A DNA stretch of 64,000 nucleotides, taken from Ewingella sp. CoE-038-23. GTDB taxonomy: Bacteria > Pseudomonadota > Gammaproteobacteria > Enterobacterales > Enterobacteriaceae. The translations under genes were made by a program, and so were the position numbers. The stretch spans positions 992,001 to 1,056,000 of the forward strand of contig NZ_JAZHOH010000001.1 of NCBI RefSeq assembly GCF_040419245.1. The letters are read 5' to 3'. Positions within the stretch are counted from its first letter, which is position 1. The number at the start of each line of letters is the position of its first letter. The notes beneath the pieces were generated by a model that had not been told where the DNA came from, did no database searches, and was given only the letters and a program-made list of their open reading frames with translations. This document shows positions 10,294-19,030 of this stretch, piece after piece.

Positions 10294-11293
10294 CAAAAAC
10301 AGCACGCCGAAAAACTACCTCGAGCAGGCCGCGATTCTGCTGCTGTGCATTGGTGAAGAAGCCGCCGCCACCGTGATGCAGAAACTGAGCCGCGAAGAGG
10401 TAGTGCGCCTGAGCGAAAACATGGCGCGACTCTCGGGGGTGCGTCTGGTGCAGGCCCGGCAGGTGATCAACAACTTCTTTAATGATTACCGCGAGCAGAG
10501 CGGGATCAACGGCGGGTCGCGCATGCTGCTGCAAAATATCCTCAACAAAGCCTTGGGCGGTGAGATAGCCAGCAGCGTGATCAACGGTATCTACGGCGAT
10601 GAGATCCGCTATCGCATGGCGCGATTGCAATGGGTCGACCCTCGGCAGATTGCGGTGCTTATCTCCGAAGAGCATCTGCAGTTGCAGTCGGTGTTTCTGG
10701 CCTTCCTGCCCCCGGACATTGCTTCCACCGTGATGTCCTTTATGTCAGACGGCCAGCAGGACGAAATTCTCTATCGCATCGCCAAGCTCGATGACGTCAA
10801 TCGCGATGTGGTTGACGAGCTGGAAAGGCTGATTGAACGCGGCCTTTCGGTGCTCTCCGAGCACGGCTCGAAGGTCAAAGGTATCAAGCAGGCGGCGGAT
10901 ATCGTCAACCGCTATCAGGGCAATCAGCAGCAGATTTTGGATCAGCTTCGCGCCCGCGATGAGACGGTACTCGAAGCCTTGCAGGACGAAATGTATGACT
11001 TCTTTATCATCAGCCGCCAGAGCGAAGAGGTTCGCGTCAAATTGCTGGATGCCGTGCCGCTTGACGACTGGGCGGTGGCGCTGAAAGGCACCGAGCCAGC
11101 GTTGCGCAAAGCTATCTTTGGCGTGATGCCGAAACGTCAGGCGCAGCAGCTTGAAGCCGCATCGGGTCGTCTGGGACCCGTTCCGATGAGCCGCATCGAA
11201 CAGGTGCGTAAAGAGATCATGGGCGTGGCGCGTGAATTGGCTGATGCCGGTGAAATTCAGCTACAGCTGTTCTCTGAGCAGATGGCGGATTGA
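10271..11293 (+). CDS. fliG: Flagellar motor switch protein FliG (LfiG)
   Basis: FliG is the rotor protein that receives torque from MotA. The 340 residues show the N-terminal FliF-binding domain (EQAAILLLCIGEEAAATVMQ), the middle FliM-binding domain (EEHLQLQSVFLAFLPPD) and the C-terminal torque domain with charged helix residues (PLDDWAVALKGTEPALRKAI). It overlaps fliF by 23 bp and shares its TGA with the fliH ATG (TGATG). Normal length, no defects seen. Confidence 0.95.
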   Translation: MSETSPNNKNSTPKNYLEQAAILLLCIGEEAAATVMQKLSREEVVRLSENMARLSGVRLVQARQVINNFFNDYREQSGINGGSRMLLQNILNKALGGEIASSVINGIYGDEIRYRMARLQWVDPRQIAVLISEEHLQLQSVFLAFLPPDIASTVMSFMSDGQQDEILYRIAKLDDVNRDVVDELERLIERGLSVLSEHGSKVKGIKQAADIVNRYQGNQQQILDQLRARDETVLEALQDEMYDFFIISRQSEEVRVKLLDAVPLDDWAVALKGTEPALRKAIFGVMPKRQAQQLEAASGRLGPVPMSRIEQVRKEIMGVARELADAGEIQLQLFSEQMAD

Positions 11294-12012
11294 TGATGAA
11301 TAAAAATCAGGAGCCGCTGACGACACTAAAAGGCCGCTATCGGCTGCACCAGTTCCCGCCGCTGCGCAGCCGGGGTTTGCGCGGCGCCCAGTCGCCAAAC
11401 AAAGACTATCAGCAACAGTTGATGGACGGTTTTAAAGAGGGCTTGGATAAAGGCTTCGCGCAGGGCATGGAGCAGGGCCGGGTGGAAGGTCTGGAAGAGG
11501 GGCGCGCTCAGGGCCATGACCAGGGTTATCGCGACGGTTTTGCCGAAGGTTCACTGACCGGGCAAGCCGAGGGGCGCCGCCAGTTTAGTCAAGCTAGCTC
11601 TCCTCTGGATGCCATTGCCCACGAGGCCAATGACTATCTGGCGCACTACCAAATTCGCCAGCGCGAAGAGTTATTGCAACTGGTGGAGAAAGTCACCCGT
11701 CAGGTGATTCGCTGCGAACTGGCGCTGCAACCCAGCCAGCTGCTGGCGTTAGTCGAAGAGGCGCTGGGGGGCATGGCGACACCGCCCACGTCCCTCAGCG
11801 TGTTCCTTAATCCTACGGAGTTCCAGCGAATTAAAGACGTCTCGCCCGAGAAAGTGGAGGAGTGGGGCTTGCAACCTATGGCCGAGCTGGAGATGGGCGA
11901 ATGCCGCGTCGTGACAGAATTATCGGAAGTCGATGTTGGCTGTGAACATCGTCTCGATCAGTGCATTTCGGTACTTAAAGAGAGTTTATTACCGGCGGCG
12001 AAAGATGAGTGA
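11293..12012 (+). CDS. fliH: Flagellar export ATPase regulator FliH (LfiH)
   Basis: FliH is the stator of the export ATPase FliI. The 239-residue product contains a run of Gly-x-x-x-Gly-like repeats (about residues 47-95: EGLDKGFAQGMEQGRVEGLE and onward), the diagnostic FliH low-complexity helix, then a C-terminal FliI-binding domain. The start is taken as ATG 11293, which overlaps the fliG stop as TGATG; a second ATG follows at 11296 and could also serve. The end overlaps fliI by 8 bp. Confidence 0.9.
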   Translation: MMNKNQEPLTTLKGRYRLHQFPPLRSRGLRGAQSPNKDYQQQLMDGFKEGLDKGFAQGMEQGRVEGLEEGRAQGHDQGYRDGFAEGSLTGQAEGRRQFSQASSPLDAIAHEANDYLAHYQIRQREELLQLVEKVTRQVIRCELALQPSQLLALVEEALGGMATPPTSLSVFLNPTEFQRIKDVSPEKVEEWGLQPMAELEMGECRVVTELSEVDVGCEHRLDQCISVLKESLLPAAKDE

Positions 12013-13327
12013 ACTGACTTCGCTGGATGAAGCGCTGCGCTCAATTGAGTCCATTAGTCTGGCTCGCGTTGCCGGGCGGCTGATCCGCGCCAACGGCATT
12101 TTGCTCGAGTGCGTCGGCTGCCAGCTGGCGACGGGCCAGCTGTGCCGAATCGAAGCCGGCGATCACCAGCTAATTGATGCACAAGTTGTGGGTTTCAATA
12201 GGGAAGTGACCTACCTAATGCCCTTTAAACCTTTAATCGGCCTAACAGCCGGTGCCCGTGTGTTCCCGGAGAATAAGCCGCGCGAAATCGTGATCGGCGA
12301 AGGTTGGCTTGGGCGGGTGGTAAATGGGCTGGGAGAGCCCATCGACGGGTTGGGGAAACTGAGCGGCACTCAGGTGCTCGATACCCAACCGCGCTCTATT
12401 AATCCCCTGACTCGCCAGTCGGTGAGCCAGCCGTTGGACGTCGGCGTCAAAGCCATCAATGGCCTGCTGACCATCGGCAAGGGCCAGCGCGTAGGGCTGA
12501 TGGCGGGGAGCGGAGTCGGCAAAAGCGTGCTGCTCGGCATGATCACCCGCGAAACCGCCGCCGAAGTGGTAGTCGTGGGGCTGATTGGCGAACGCGGGCG
12601 CGAAGTGAAAGAGTTTATCGAACACTCCCTTGGCCCGGCCGGGCTGAAGAAATCCATTGTGGTGGCGGCCCCGGCAGACGAATCCCCCTTAATGCGTTTA
12701 AAGGCCACCGAGTTGTGCCACGCCATCGCGGCGTGGTATCGCGATCAGGGCAAAGACGTGCTGCTACTGGTGGATTCACTGACCCGTTACGCCATGGCTC
12801 AGCGCGAAATTGCGCTGTCACTGGGCGAACCTCCGGCCACCAAAGGCTATCCGCCTTCGGCCTTCGGCATCATTCCTAAATTAGTCGAAAGCGCGGGCAA
12901 TAGCAGTAGCTCTGGCTCGATGACGGCGATTTATACCGTGCTGGCCGAAGGGGATGACCAGCAGGACCCGATAGTGGACTGCGCCCGTGCGGTGCTCGAC
13001 GGCCACATTGTGCTGACCCGCAAGCTGGCGGAAGCCGGGCACTATCCGGCGATCGATATTTGCGCCTCCATCAGCCGCTGTATGACGCAGGTGACTCAGC
13101 CCGAGCATCAGCGGGCCGCGCGTTTTTTAAAGCAAAACTACGCCAGCTATATGGAAATCAAGCCCTTGATTCCGTTAGGGGGTTACGTGCTGGGTGCCGA
13201 TCCCAACGCCGATCGCGCGGTGAAAATGTTCCCCTACATTGAAGGTTTTTTACGTCAGGAAGTGACCGAGCCCGCGCCTCTGGCTTTAACCATCAGCCGC
13301 CTGACTGAGATGAACCCGCCGGCTTAA
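12005..13327 (+). CDS. fliI: Flagellum-specific ATPase FliI (LfiI)
   Basis: FliI is the export ATPase, related to the F1 beta subunit. The 440-residue product has Walker A (GLMAGSGVGKS, near residue 173), Walker B (VLLLVDSLTRYA, near 253) and the T3SS-ATPase signature ATKGYPPSAFG. The start is ATG 12005 (MSELTSL...), overlapping fliH; extending upstream would add 24 residues read out of the fliH frame. Followed 24 bp later by fliJ. Confidence 0.95.
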   Translation: MSELTSLDEALRSIESISLARVAGRLIRANGILLECVGCQLATGQLCRIEAGDHQLIDAQVVGFNREVTYLMPFKPLIGLTAGARVFPENKPREIVIGEGWLGRVVNGLGEPIDGLGKLSGTQVLDTQPRSINPLTRQSVSQPLDVGVKAINGLLTIGKGQRVGLMAGSGVGKSVLLGMITRETAAEVVVVGLIGERGREVKEFIEHSLGPAGLKKSIVVAAPADESPLMRLKATELCHAIAAWYRDQGKDVLLLVDSLTRYAMAQREIALSLGEPPATKGYPPSAFGIIPKLVESAGNSSSSGSMTAIYTVLAEGDDQQDPIVDCARAVLDGHIVLTRKLAEAGHYPAIDICASISRCMTQVTQPEHQRAARFLKQNYASYMEIKPLIPLGGYVLGADPNADRAVKMFPYIEGFLRQEVTEPAPLALTISRLTEMNPPA

Positions 13328-13351
13328 AGCTGGCATTAAGGATGACATCGG

Positions 13352-13789
13352 ATGAAAGAGATCATTGATACCCTCCAGCGTCTACGCCAGATCCGTCAAC
13401 AGGGCGTGGACCAGCTGACCAGCCGTCTGGCGAGTCAGAAACAGCTCTGCCAACGCTACGAAACCAATATCAAAACCTTGAATCTTCTGACGCAGAAAAT
13501 CAGCCTCAATCCCCAGCTCACCAGCCCCGAGGCGCTGAAAAACAAGGTGAGTTATAAGAAAAATATTCGCCGCGTTATCGACTGGCAAACCCAAGAGCAG
13601 GCTATGGCGGCGATCAAAGCCAAAAGCCTGCAACGGGAGCTGGTCGCTGAGGCATGTAAAGAGAAAACCCTGTCGCTGGTGATGGAGGAAAAGCAGAACC
13701 TCTGGCAGCAGGAACAGGATACCCGCCAGCAGAAAGAATTAGATGGCATCGCGACCCAGTGCTGGCTTCGCCAGCGACAGTCCAAATAG
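13352..13789 (+). CDS. fliJ: Flagellar export chaperone FliJ (LfiJ)
   Basis: FliJ is the coiled-coil stalk of the export ATPase complex. The 145-residue product is almost entirely charged and glutamine-rich helix (KEIIDTLQRLRQIRQQGVD through QEQDTRQQKELD). Identification rests on length, coiled-coil character and position after fliI, because FliJ is poorly conserved. It is the last recognisable export gene before the cargo block, and only 8 bp separate it from the cytidylyltransferase gene, so the cargo genes probably share its transcript. Confidence 0.85.
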   Translation: MKEIIDTLQRLRQIRQQGVDQLTSRLASQKQLCQRYETNIKTLNLLTQKISLNPQLTSPEALKNKVSYKKNIRRVIDWQTQEQAMAAIKAKSLQRELVAEACKEKTLSLVMEEKQNLWQQEQDTRQQKELDGIATQCWLRQRQSK

Positions 13790-13797
13790 GAAGGACC

Positions 13798-14190
13798 ATG
13801 AAAACCATTATTACCTTCGGCACTTTTGATGTGTTTCACGTCGGCCATTTAAGCATTATCACTCGCGCACGCGAGTTGGGTGACAAGCTGATCGTCGGAG
13901 TGTCTTCCGACATTATGAACATCAGTAAAAAAGGGCGGATGCCGGTTTACTCGCAACAGGAACGCATGGCGATCATCGGCGGTCTCAAGGCGGTAGACGG
14001 CGTGTTCCTCGAACAATCGCTGGCGCTTAAAGCCGAATACATCAGCAAATATGGCGCGAATGTTCTAGTGATGGGTGATGACTGGAAGGGGCATTTTGAC
14101 TCTTTTTCCACGCTGTGTGAGGTGGTTTACCTGCCACGCACACCTTCAATTTCAACCACATCGATTATTGAGGTGGTTAAGTCGATGTGA
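13798..14190 (+). CDS. Glycerol-3-phosphate cytidylyltransferase (TagD/TarD-like)
   Basis: Predicted to make CDP-glycerol from CTP and sn-glycerol 3-phosphate in the cytoplasm. The 130-residue size matches TagD. It has the nucleotidyltransferase signature HVGH at residues 14-17, preceded by TFGTFDVF, the segment YSQQERM and the C-terminal RTPSISTTSII (the RTxGISTT-type motif). The start ATG 13798 has a strong AGGAAGGA site; an upstream ATG at 13759 lies inside fliJ. Its place directly after fliJ and before a CDP-glycerol-using transferase argues for a role in modifying the lateral flagellum or a cell-surface polymer. The acceptor is unknown. Confidence 0.88.
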   Translation: MKTIITFGTFDVFHVGHLSIITRARELGDKLIVGVSSDIMNISKKGRMPVYSQQERMAIIGGLKAVDGVFLEQSLALKAEYISKYGANVLVMGDDWKGHFDSFSTLCEVVYLPRTPSISTTSIIEVVKSM

Positions 14191-14237
14191 ATCTTCCTCG
14201 AGGGCGATCCGCCCCTCGTTATCATAAGAGTCTGAGT

Positions 14238-15437
14238 ATGCAAAATTTTATTTCCCCTGAGCAGATTTCTGAAGCCGTTCATTCTCTTGAGTCGCTGTCG
14301 TGCCAAGTGCCAAAAAAACGCCGGGTGCTGTTTTTTGGTCGCGAAAGTTTTAGTGATAATAGTAAATATCTCTATTTGTATATGTTGGAGAACTGTCCGC
14401 ATATTGAGGTGATCTGGTGCTCGGCGGAGAGGGGGGTGATTGATCTTTTGCAGCAAAACAAGTTGCCTTGCCATTATTTGGGAGAGGATTTTACCCAGAG
14501 TGCTGACCTGCTGCTGCACGCCGCGGTGGCGGTGTTTTGCGTCAATCCTTCACAGAGTTTACTGCGCAACTTGCCGCTGTTTGCCTGTCTGCACGGCGCG
14601 AAGCAGATCCAGCTTTGGCACGGCATTTCAGTTAAGCGGTTGCTAATGCAGTTGATTCCTCATTTGGGCGTGGCCGACGTCTCGCTGCGTATTCCCTTTT
14701 ACTGTGCCACCCGCGCTAACGCGGTACTCAGCACTTCGCCAAAACTCGATGGTTTCTGGCAGCAGGTATTTGGCAATAAACAGATGCTGCGTGCCGGCTT
14801 CCCGCGCAATGAAGTCTTGCTGCGTAAAGCCCGCAGCCACGAGTTGATCGGCGCGGAGCTTAAAGGCGTGCTGGCCCAGGCGATTAATCGCAAGCGCCCG
14901 AAAGTGCTGATTGTCCCGACCTGGCAGCGTGGCAAAGCCACTCTGCTTTCGTCCCCTGAATTCTTGATAAAAATACTCAATTGGGCCGTGGCGAAGGACG
15001 TTGATTTATGGCTGAAACCGCACCCGCTGTATGTCTATCAAAATATCAATGATCAGCGGAAAATCCCCCATTTACATACGCTTCCGGCCGGGGTGGATAT
15101 CTATCCGCATATGAAGAGATTTGATCTGTTGATCACGGATTACTCTTCGATCATGTTCGATTTCATGCTGACGGGAAAACCGGTAATGACGTTGGATCTT
15201 CAGCCTGGTGAGCATCAAAACTTCGAGCCAGATTACTCGTTATTGCCCGGCCAGCATGATTTCAGTTATCCCTTCACGCTGGAAACATTAGAAACCACCC
15301 TCAACACCGCGCTGCAAAAGGATCATAAACAAGCCGCCCGGCAGGCATTGCTGGAGGATATTTTCCCAACGCCTGTTCATGAAGCCTGTGCCACGTTGGC
15401 GGCGGGGATTGAAAGGGAGATGGCGTCAGTGAAGTGA
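14238..15437 (+). CDS. CDP-glycerol glycerophosphotransferase family protein (TagB/TagF-like)
   Basis: The family transfers glycerol phosphate from CDP-glycerol to a glycan or polymer. The 399-residue product shows family motifs: the acceptor-side LWHGISVKRL, LIVPTWQRG, LKPHPLY, and the CDP-glycerol-binding region DLLITDYSSIMFDFMLTGKP. No membrane span or signal is evident, so it is probably cytoplasmic or peripheral. ATG 14238 is preferred; a GTG at 14187 overlapping the previous stop would add 17 residues. A strong terminator follows. Paired with the TagD-like gene it completes a minimal glycerol-phosphate transfer route. Confidence 0.85.
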   Translation: MQNFISPEQISEAVHSLESLSCQVPKKRRVLFFGRESFSDNSKYLYLYMLENCPHIEVIWCSAERGVIDLLQQNKLPCHYLGEDFTQSADLLLHAAVAVFCVNPSQSLLRNLPLFACLHGAKQIQLWHGISVKRLLMQLIPHLGVADVSLRIPFYCATRANAVLSTSPKLDGFWQQVFGNKQMLRAGFPRNEVLLRKARSHELIGAELKGVLAQAINRKRPKVLIVPTWQRGKATLLSSPEFLIKILNWAVAKDVDLWLKPHPLYVYQNINDQRKIPHLHTLPAGVDIYPHMKRFDLLITDYSSIMFDFMLTGKPVMTLDLQPGEHQNFEPDYSLLPGQHDFSYPFTLETLETTLNTALQKDHKQAARQALLEDIFPTPVHEACATLAAGIEREMASVK

Positions 15438-15443
15438 AATAGG

Positions 15444-15464
15444 CCCGCCCTGAGGGCGGGTTTT
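15444..15464 (+). terminator. Intrinsic terminator after the glycerophosphotransferase gene
   Basis: A perfect stem CCCGCCC / GGGCGGG with a TGA loop is followed by TTTT. It ends the rightward lafK-fliE-J-cargo transcript, and lies between it and the convergent toxin-antitoxin operon. Confidence 0.85.
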
Positions 15465-15468
15465 GTCA

Positions 15469-16005
15469 TTACGCGGCGAGGATGTGCTGGATAGCGAGAA
15501 ACATCGGTACTGCGCCGAATGTGTTAGCCGGTTCATTGAGCGCAACGAAGCCGAGGCGGATATAAAAATTAACCGCTTCGGGTGCGGCATCTAGATACAC
15601 CCCCTTTATCGGTAAAGCTTGATGGATGACCTTCACCTGCTCAAAGAAGGCCAGCAACAGATCTTGCCCATAGCCTTTGTTTTGCTCTTTGGCGGCGACA
15701 CCCAACATAATCAGGCGAACTACGCCAATATCATTGGGGAGTGAACCGGCAATAACTCCCGTCACTTTACTTTTTTGCAGCGAGTAGGCGGAAAAAGTGC
15801 AAACGCCCAACAGCTCGCCGGTTTCAGCGTCAATCAGCGCCTTGGCCGCGCAGTTCCCTTCCTTGACGCTCTTCTTTAGCGAATTACGCACATAGGCGTT
15901 AATGACTGCGTTGCCGCAATCAAAAAGCTGATTGCCCGGATAGATAATATCCGCCTGATACCCACAAACTATGGCACTACTGGTTTCATTTTGCGCTTTG
16001 GCCAT
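15469..16005 (-). CDS. GNAT-family toxin, TacT/AtaT type
   Basis: This 178-residue GNAT acetyltransferase belongs to the class that poisons translation by acetylating aminoacyl-tRNA. It has the acetyl-CoA loop QNKGYGQDL (near residue 112), the C-terminal tyrosine segment AVNFYIRLGFV and the early FDCGNAVINAYVR segment typical of the TacT/AtaT group. It overlaps the upstream DUF1778 antitoxin by 20 bp, the standard arrangement for such pairs. The target tRNA cannot be predicted. Confidence 0.85.
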   Translation of the reverse strand: MAKAQNETSSAIVCGYQADIIYPGNQLFDCGNAVINAYVRNSLKKSVKEGNCAAKALIDAETGELLGVCTFSAYSLQKSKVTGVIAGSLPNDIGVVRLIMLGVAAKEQNKGYGQDLLLAFFEQVKVIHQALPIKGVYLDAAPEAVNFYIRLGFVALNEPANTFGAVPMFLAIQHILAA

Positions 16006-16297
16006 TGCTATTTTTTCTCCGCATCAAGGCTTGTAAGGCCAATGTTGGTGCTGCTGGTTCAGAAAGAAGCTGATTCACTTCTTGCCAACTTTGTGCGGAA
16101 AGTTGTCGACTTCTTTGGTTGTCGAGTACGGTTTCTGCGCGTTCCATGGCGGCATTTAAGATAAATGCGCTCAAATCCAAACCCGCCGCTGCTGCGGCTT
16201 CCCTGAGAAGATCTTTAATATCCGCGCTCGTTTTCAACTCAACCCGAGCATTTTTAACGCTACGAACTTCATTGGAGAGAGTAGCTGCTTTAGGCAT
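15986..16297 (-). CDS. DUF1778 antitoxin, TacA type
   Basis: This 103-residue protein has an N-terminal ribbon-helix-helix DNA-binding fold (ARVELKTSADIKDLLREAAA, then LDLSAFILNAAMERAETVL) and a C-terminal toxin-neutralising tail. It is the typical DUF1778 partner of GNAT toxins and probably represses its own promoter through two nearby palindromes. Its ATG at 16297 has a GAGG ribosome binding site 5 bp upstream. The pair is reversed relative to the flanking export operon, which suggests separate acquisition. Confidence 0.85.
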   Translation of the reverse strand: MPKAATLSNEVRSVKNARVELKTSADIKDLLREAAAAAGLDLSAFILNAAMERAETVLDNQRSRQLSAQSWQEVNQLLSEPAAPTLALQALMRRKNSNGQSAK

Positions 16298-16343
16298 AAC
16301 GACCTCATTATCCCGCCCTTAACGGCGGGCAAATTAACATTCA

Positions 16344-16362
16344 ATACGGCTAATGGCCGTAT
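16344..16362. promoter_or_regulatory. Palindromic operator 1 of the toxin-antitoxin operon
   Basis: ATACGGC-N5-GCCGTAT is a perfect 7-bp inverted repeat just downstream of the predicted -10 of the antitoxin promoter. Ribbon-helix-helix antitoxins bind such sites, so it is probably the autoregulatory operator. Confidence 0.65.
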
Positions 16363-16368
16363 GCTTAT

Positions 16369-16397
16369 AATTTAAGCGCGGCTGAACCTGATGTCAA
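16369..16397 (-). promoter_or_regulatory. Sigma70 promoter of the toxin-antitoxin operon
   Basis: On the minus strand a perfect -35 TTGACA (16397-16392) is followed after 17 bp by TAAATT (16374-16369) as the -10. The two palindromes flank it at both sides, a layout expected for an autorepressed promoter. Confidence 0.6.
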
Positions 16398-16401
16398 CGT
16401 G

Positions 16402-16418
16402 TACGGCTGACAGCCGTA
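16402..16418. promoter_or_regulatory. Palindromic operator 2 of the toxin-antitoxin operon
   Basis: TACGGCT-N3-AGCCGTA is a perfect 7-bp inverted repeat sharing the TACGGC half-site with operator 1. It lies just upstream of the -35 element. Two spaced copies suggest cooperative or ratio-sensitive (conditional) repression. Confidence 0.6.
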
Positions 16419-16426
16419 TGATTAAA

Positions 16427-18988
16427 TCAACCAAACATCTTCTCCCGCAGGCTGCGCAGGAAATGGTTTTCTGCCAGCGCGGCGCCGACGGGTTCACTCA
16501 TCAGGGTTTGCAGGCTGTGGGCGATGCGCTCTCCGGCCTGGCCGTCTTGAAAACTATCGCAGTAGTGGTGGCGAATGCGTTCAAGCCCCGTGTCGTGTTG
16601 GTGCCAATCAAAGTGGGGATCAAGGGCACGGCGCAGATCGCTGATGTCATCAGCGACCGGCAGCAACTGTTGGATCTGCTGCTCGGCGCTTTGCGAGTTT
16701 GACAGGGAATGCGGCTCTTGCAGCTTTTGAACCTGTGCCGGAGATCGCAGCAGCACAGTTTTTTTCCCAGCCTGAACGGCGTCGAAAATAAAACCGCTAT
16801 TGTCGCTCAGCACATAATCCGCCCGATGAAGCAGGGGGAGGTTTAAATTGGCGTCACTGACGCATTTGCGGAACAGGGATTTTGCCTGCTTCAGCGCGGC
16901 GGCTTCCTCCTGTTTGCTACAGGTGCCGTGATGCAACTTCACTACCAGATTGAATTCTCTCTGTAAGCGGCTTAACGCTTCCGACCAGTGGGGAAGGGAA
17001 CTCAGCGGACCAAAGGTTGGCGCATAGAGCAGGGTAGGTTTTTTGCCGTCGAGTTTAAGGAAGTTGAGGACCGAGGTGTCCACCCTGCCTTGATACCAGT
17101 CGTCGAAGCGCGGATTGCCGACGGTTTCACAGGTATTCAACAGGTTCAGGCGGCTGCGGGTGTGTTCGCCGTAACAGTAAATCCGGTCATAAAACACGTT
17201 CCACCAGGCATGTCCCCAGTTGTCTTTTGCCAGTCCGTAAATCATTCGCGCGTTGCGCAGGCCAAGTCCGGCAATCAGCGGCGTATGGTAAGGGCTGACC
17301 ACGCAGCCATACTGTAGGCCGGATTTTCGCACCACAGAAACTAGACTGACGTTGACATCGGGCCGGGCCAGATTATCCAGAAACTGGGTCATCTCTTTGA
17401 CGAAGGCGGGCTGGATGCTGTCGGCAATCATCAAATGACAGGGCTGGCCGCGAGCGACCAGTGCGTCGATCACCTTCTCATAAACCGAATAGTGGAAGGC
17501 CGTTTCCATATAGAAAGCGACAGTGTTCGCCAGCGGATCCTCACCCTGTGGCACATTGACGTGAAAATCGGGCTGGCTGGCGGGACGCATAATTTTGCTG
17601 AAATAGTGCGACACGCTGTCGGTTTCCTGACGGGCAATATCGCTATAGCCCGGCGCCTGCCAGGCAAAGCCCGGTGACAGCGCCAGCCATTTGCACTGCG
17701 CCATTTCGCCGTTCCAATAGTGGTCGAAAGTAAATCGTTCCACGTCGCCGGTGCGCGTCAGCCCCTCAAGGCTTTCGCTCAACAGGCGTTGAAAATCAGC
17801 AAAATAGGGCTGATTGACGGCGTACATGCAGGCTTCTTGCGCCTGATTGACCTTCCATACGCCTGGCAGACTGCCGAGCGGCGCGGCGGTGCGAATATGG
17901 CTGCCAAACAGCACCACTTCCCACGGCAGGCGCTGCATAGCGCCCATCAGACGATTAACGGCGTCCACGGTCAGCGCCTGTTTCACGCAGCGCACGTCGT
18001 CTTCCATCAGGACATAATTCTTCCAGCCATGCTGCTGGGCTAAAGTCAGCGCGGCGAGGTGCGACAGGCTCCGACCGCGCTGCCCGCAGGCATCGGGCGT
18101 GGCGTTGATACGGCGAATCTTCTCTGGGGGCACCTGCAGCGCGGCCAGCTCTTGCTGCATCGCCTGCCAGCGATCCGGGCGGCTATCAAGATTGATCACT
18201 AAAACCTGATCGATAGCTTGCCACTGCACCGGTTTACTGGCCGTGGCGTTGTGCAGGCTGAGAAAATGGTTGCGCAGCATTGGGTCGCTGACGATATCTT
18301 CCAGCTTGGCCGACACGGCTTCACTGCTCGGCAGAATAAAGTTTTTATCGAAGGTGTTATTACTGTGCGACACGCAGAGGATGGTTTTCTCTTCACTAAG
18401 TTGCAGCACCGGCACGCTGAAATTATTGAGGAAAGATGTCTCTTCTCCCATTTCGACTTCATCGTCATAACGATGGTTTTTCAGGTAGTTACGGTGATAA
18501 CAGAAGGTGCCGTTCAGCAGATGCTTCTTGCCAAAGCTGTGAGATTTAAAAATGCGATTGAGATGGCTGTACCAGATATTAATGCGGTCCGAGCCGGAAA
18601 TTAGCGCGCCGCACTGCTGCATGGCGGCGACGGTCCAAGAGATTTTATCCGGCGGATAATAGTCATCATCATCCATACACAGAATGTACTCACCCTGAGC
18701 TAATTCATTGAGCATATTACGTTTCTTGCCCAGCTTCAGGCGCTCTGGATGATGGATATAACGCACATTCGCCGAAGGATCGCGCGCCAGCAGGCTGTCG
18801 ATCAGCGGCTGCTGGCTGATGGCGGAATCATCGAGAATAATCAGTTCGCGGCGATCGGCCGGGTGATCCTGATATTGAAACATATACAGCAAGTAAGGCA
18901 GAAACGCGCTGCGCTCCCACGTCGGGCAAATCACGCTAACAAAAGGAATCGGGCGCTTTACCCGCAGACCGGCAGTGGACTTCTCCAT
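16427..18988 (-). CDS. Three-domain transferase: GT2 + GT25-like + glycerophosphotransferase-like
   Basis: This 853-residue protein combines three enzymatic modules. Residues about 15-215 form a GT-A glycosyltransferase family 2 domain (FVSVICPTW; acidic metal site DDDDYY at 106-111). Residues about 260-460 resemble GT25 transferases (VLVINLDSRPDRW near 262; LMEDDV near 327). Residues about 490-820 resemble CDP-glycerol glycerophosphotransferases (LLYAPTFG, VVKLHHG, LSDNSGFIFDAVQAGKKT in place of the usual DYSS). ATG 18988 has AGG 8 bp upstream; ATG 19003 has no such site. It follows the FliB-like gene by 42 bp, under a sigma54 promoter, so lateral flagellin modification is the likeliest role. 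Substrates are unknown. Confidence 0.8.
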   Translation of the reverse strand: MEKSTAGLRVKRPIPFVSVICPTWERSAFLPYLLYMFQYQDHPADRRELIILDDSAISQQPLIDSLLARDPSANVRYIHHPERLKLGKKRNMLNELAQGEYILCMDDDDYYPPDKISWTVAAMQQCGALISGSDRINIWYSHLNRIFKSHSFGKKHLLNGTFCYHRNYLKNHRYDDEVEMGEETSFLNNFSVPVLQLSEEKTILCVSHSNNTFDKNFILPSSEAVSAKLEDIVSDPMLRNHFLSLHNATASKPVQWQAIDQVLVINLDSRPDRWQAMQQELAALQVPPEKIRRINATPDACGQRGRSLSHLAALTLAQQHGWKNYVLMEDDVRCVKQALTVDAVNRLMGAMQRLPWEVVLFGSHIRTAAPLGSLPGVWKVNQAQEACMYAVNQPYFADFQRLLSESLEGLTRTGDVERFTFDHYWNGEMAQCKWLALSPGFAWQAPGYSDIARQETDSVSHYFSKIMRPASQPDFHVNVPQGEDPLANTVAFYMETAFHYSVYEKVIDALVARGQPCHLMIADSIQPAFVKEMTQFLDNLARPDVNVSLVSVVRKSGLQYGCVVSPYHTPLIAGLGLRNARMIYGLAKDNWGHAWWNVFYDRIYCYGEHTRSRLNLLNTCETVGNPRFDDWYQGRVDTSVLNFLKLDGKKPTLLYAPTFGPLSSLPHWSEALSRLQREFNLVVKLHHGTCSKQEEAAALKQAKSLFRKCVSDANLNLPLLHRADYVLSDNSGFIFDAVQAGKKTVLLRSPAQVQKLQEPHSLSNSQSAEQQIQQLLPVADDISDLRRALDPHFDWHQHDTGLERIRHHYCDSFQDGQAGERIAHSLQTLMSEPVGAALAENHFLRSLREKMFG

Positions 18989-19030
18989 AATAACAACCTG
19001 CATCTATCAAATGTCGAACAGCTTTGGGGA

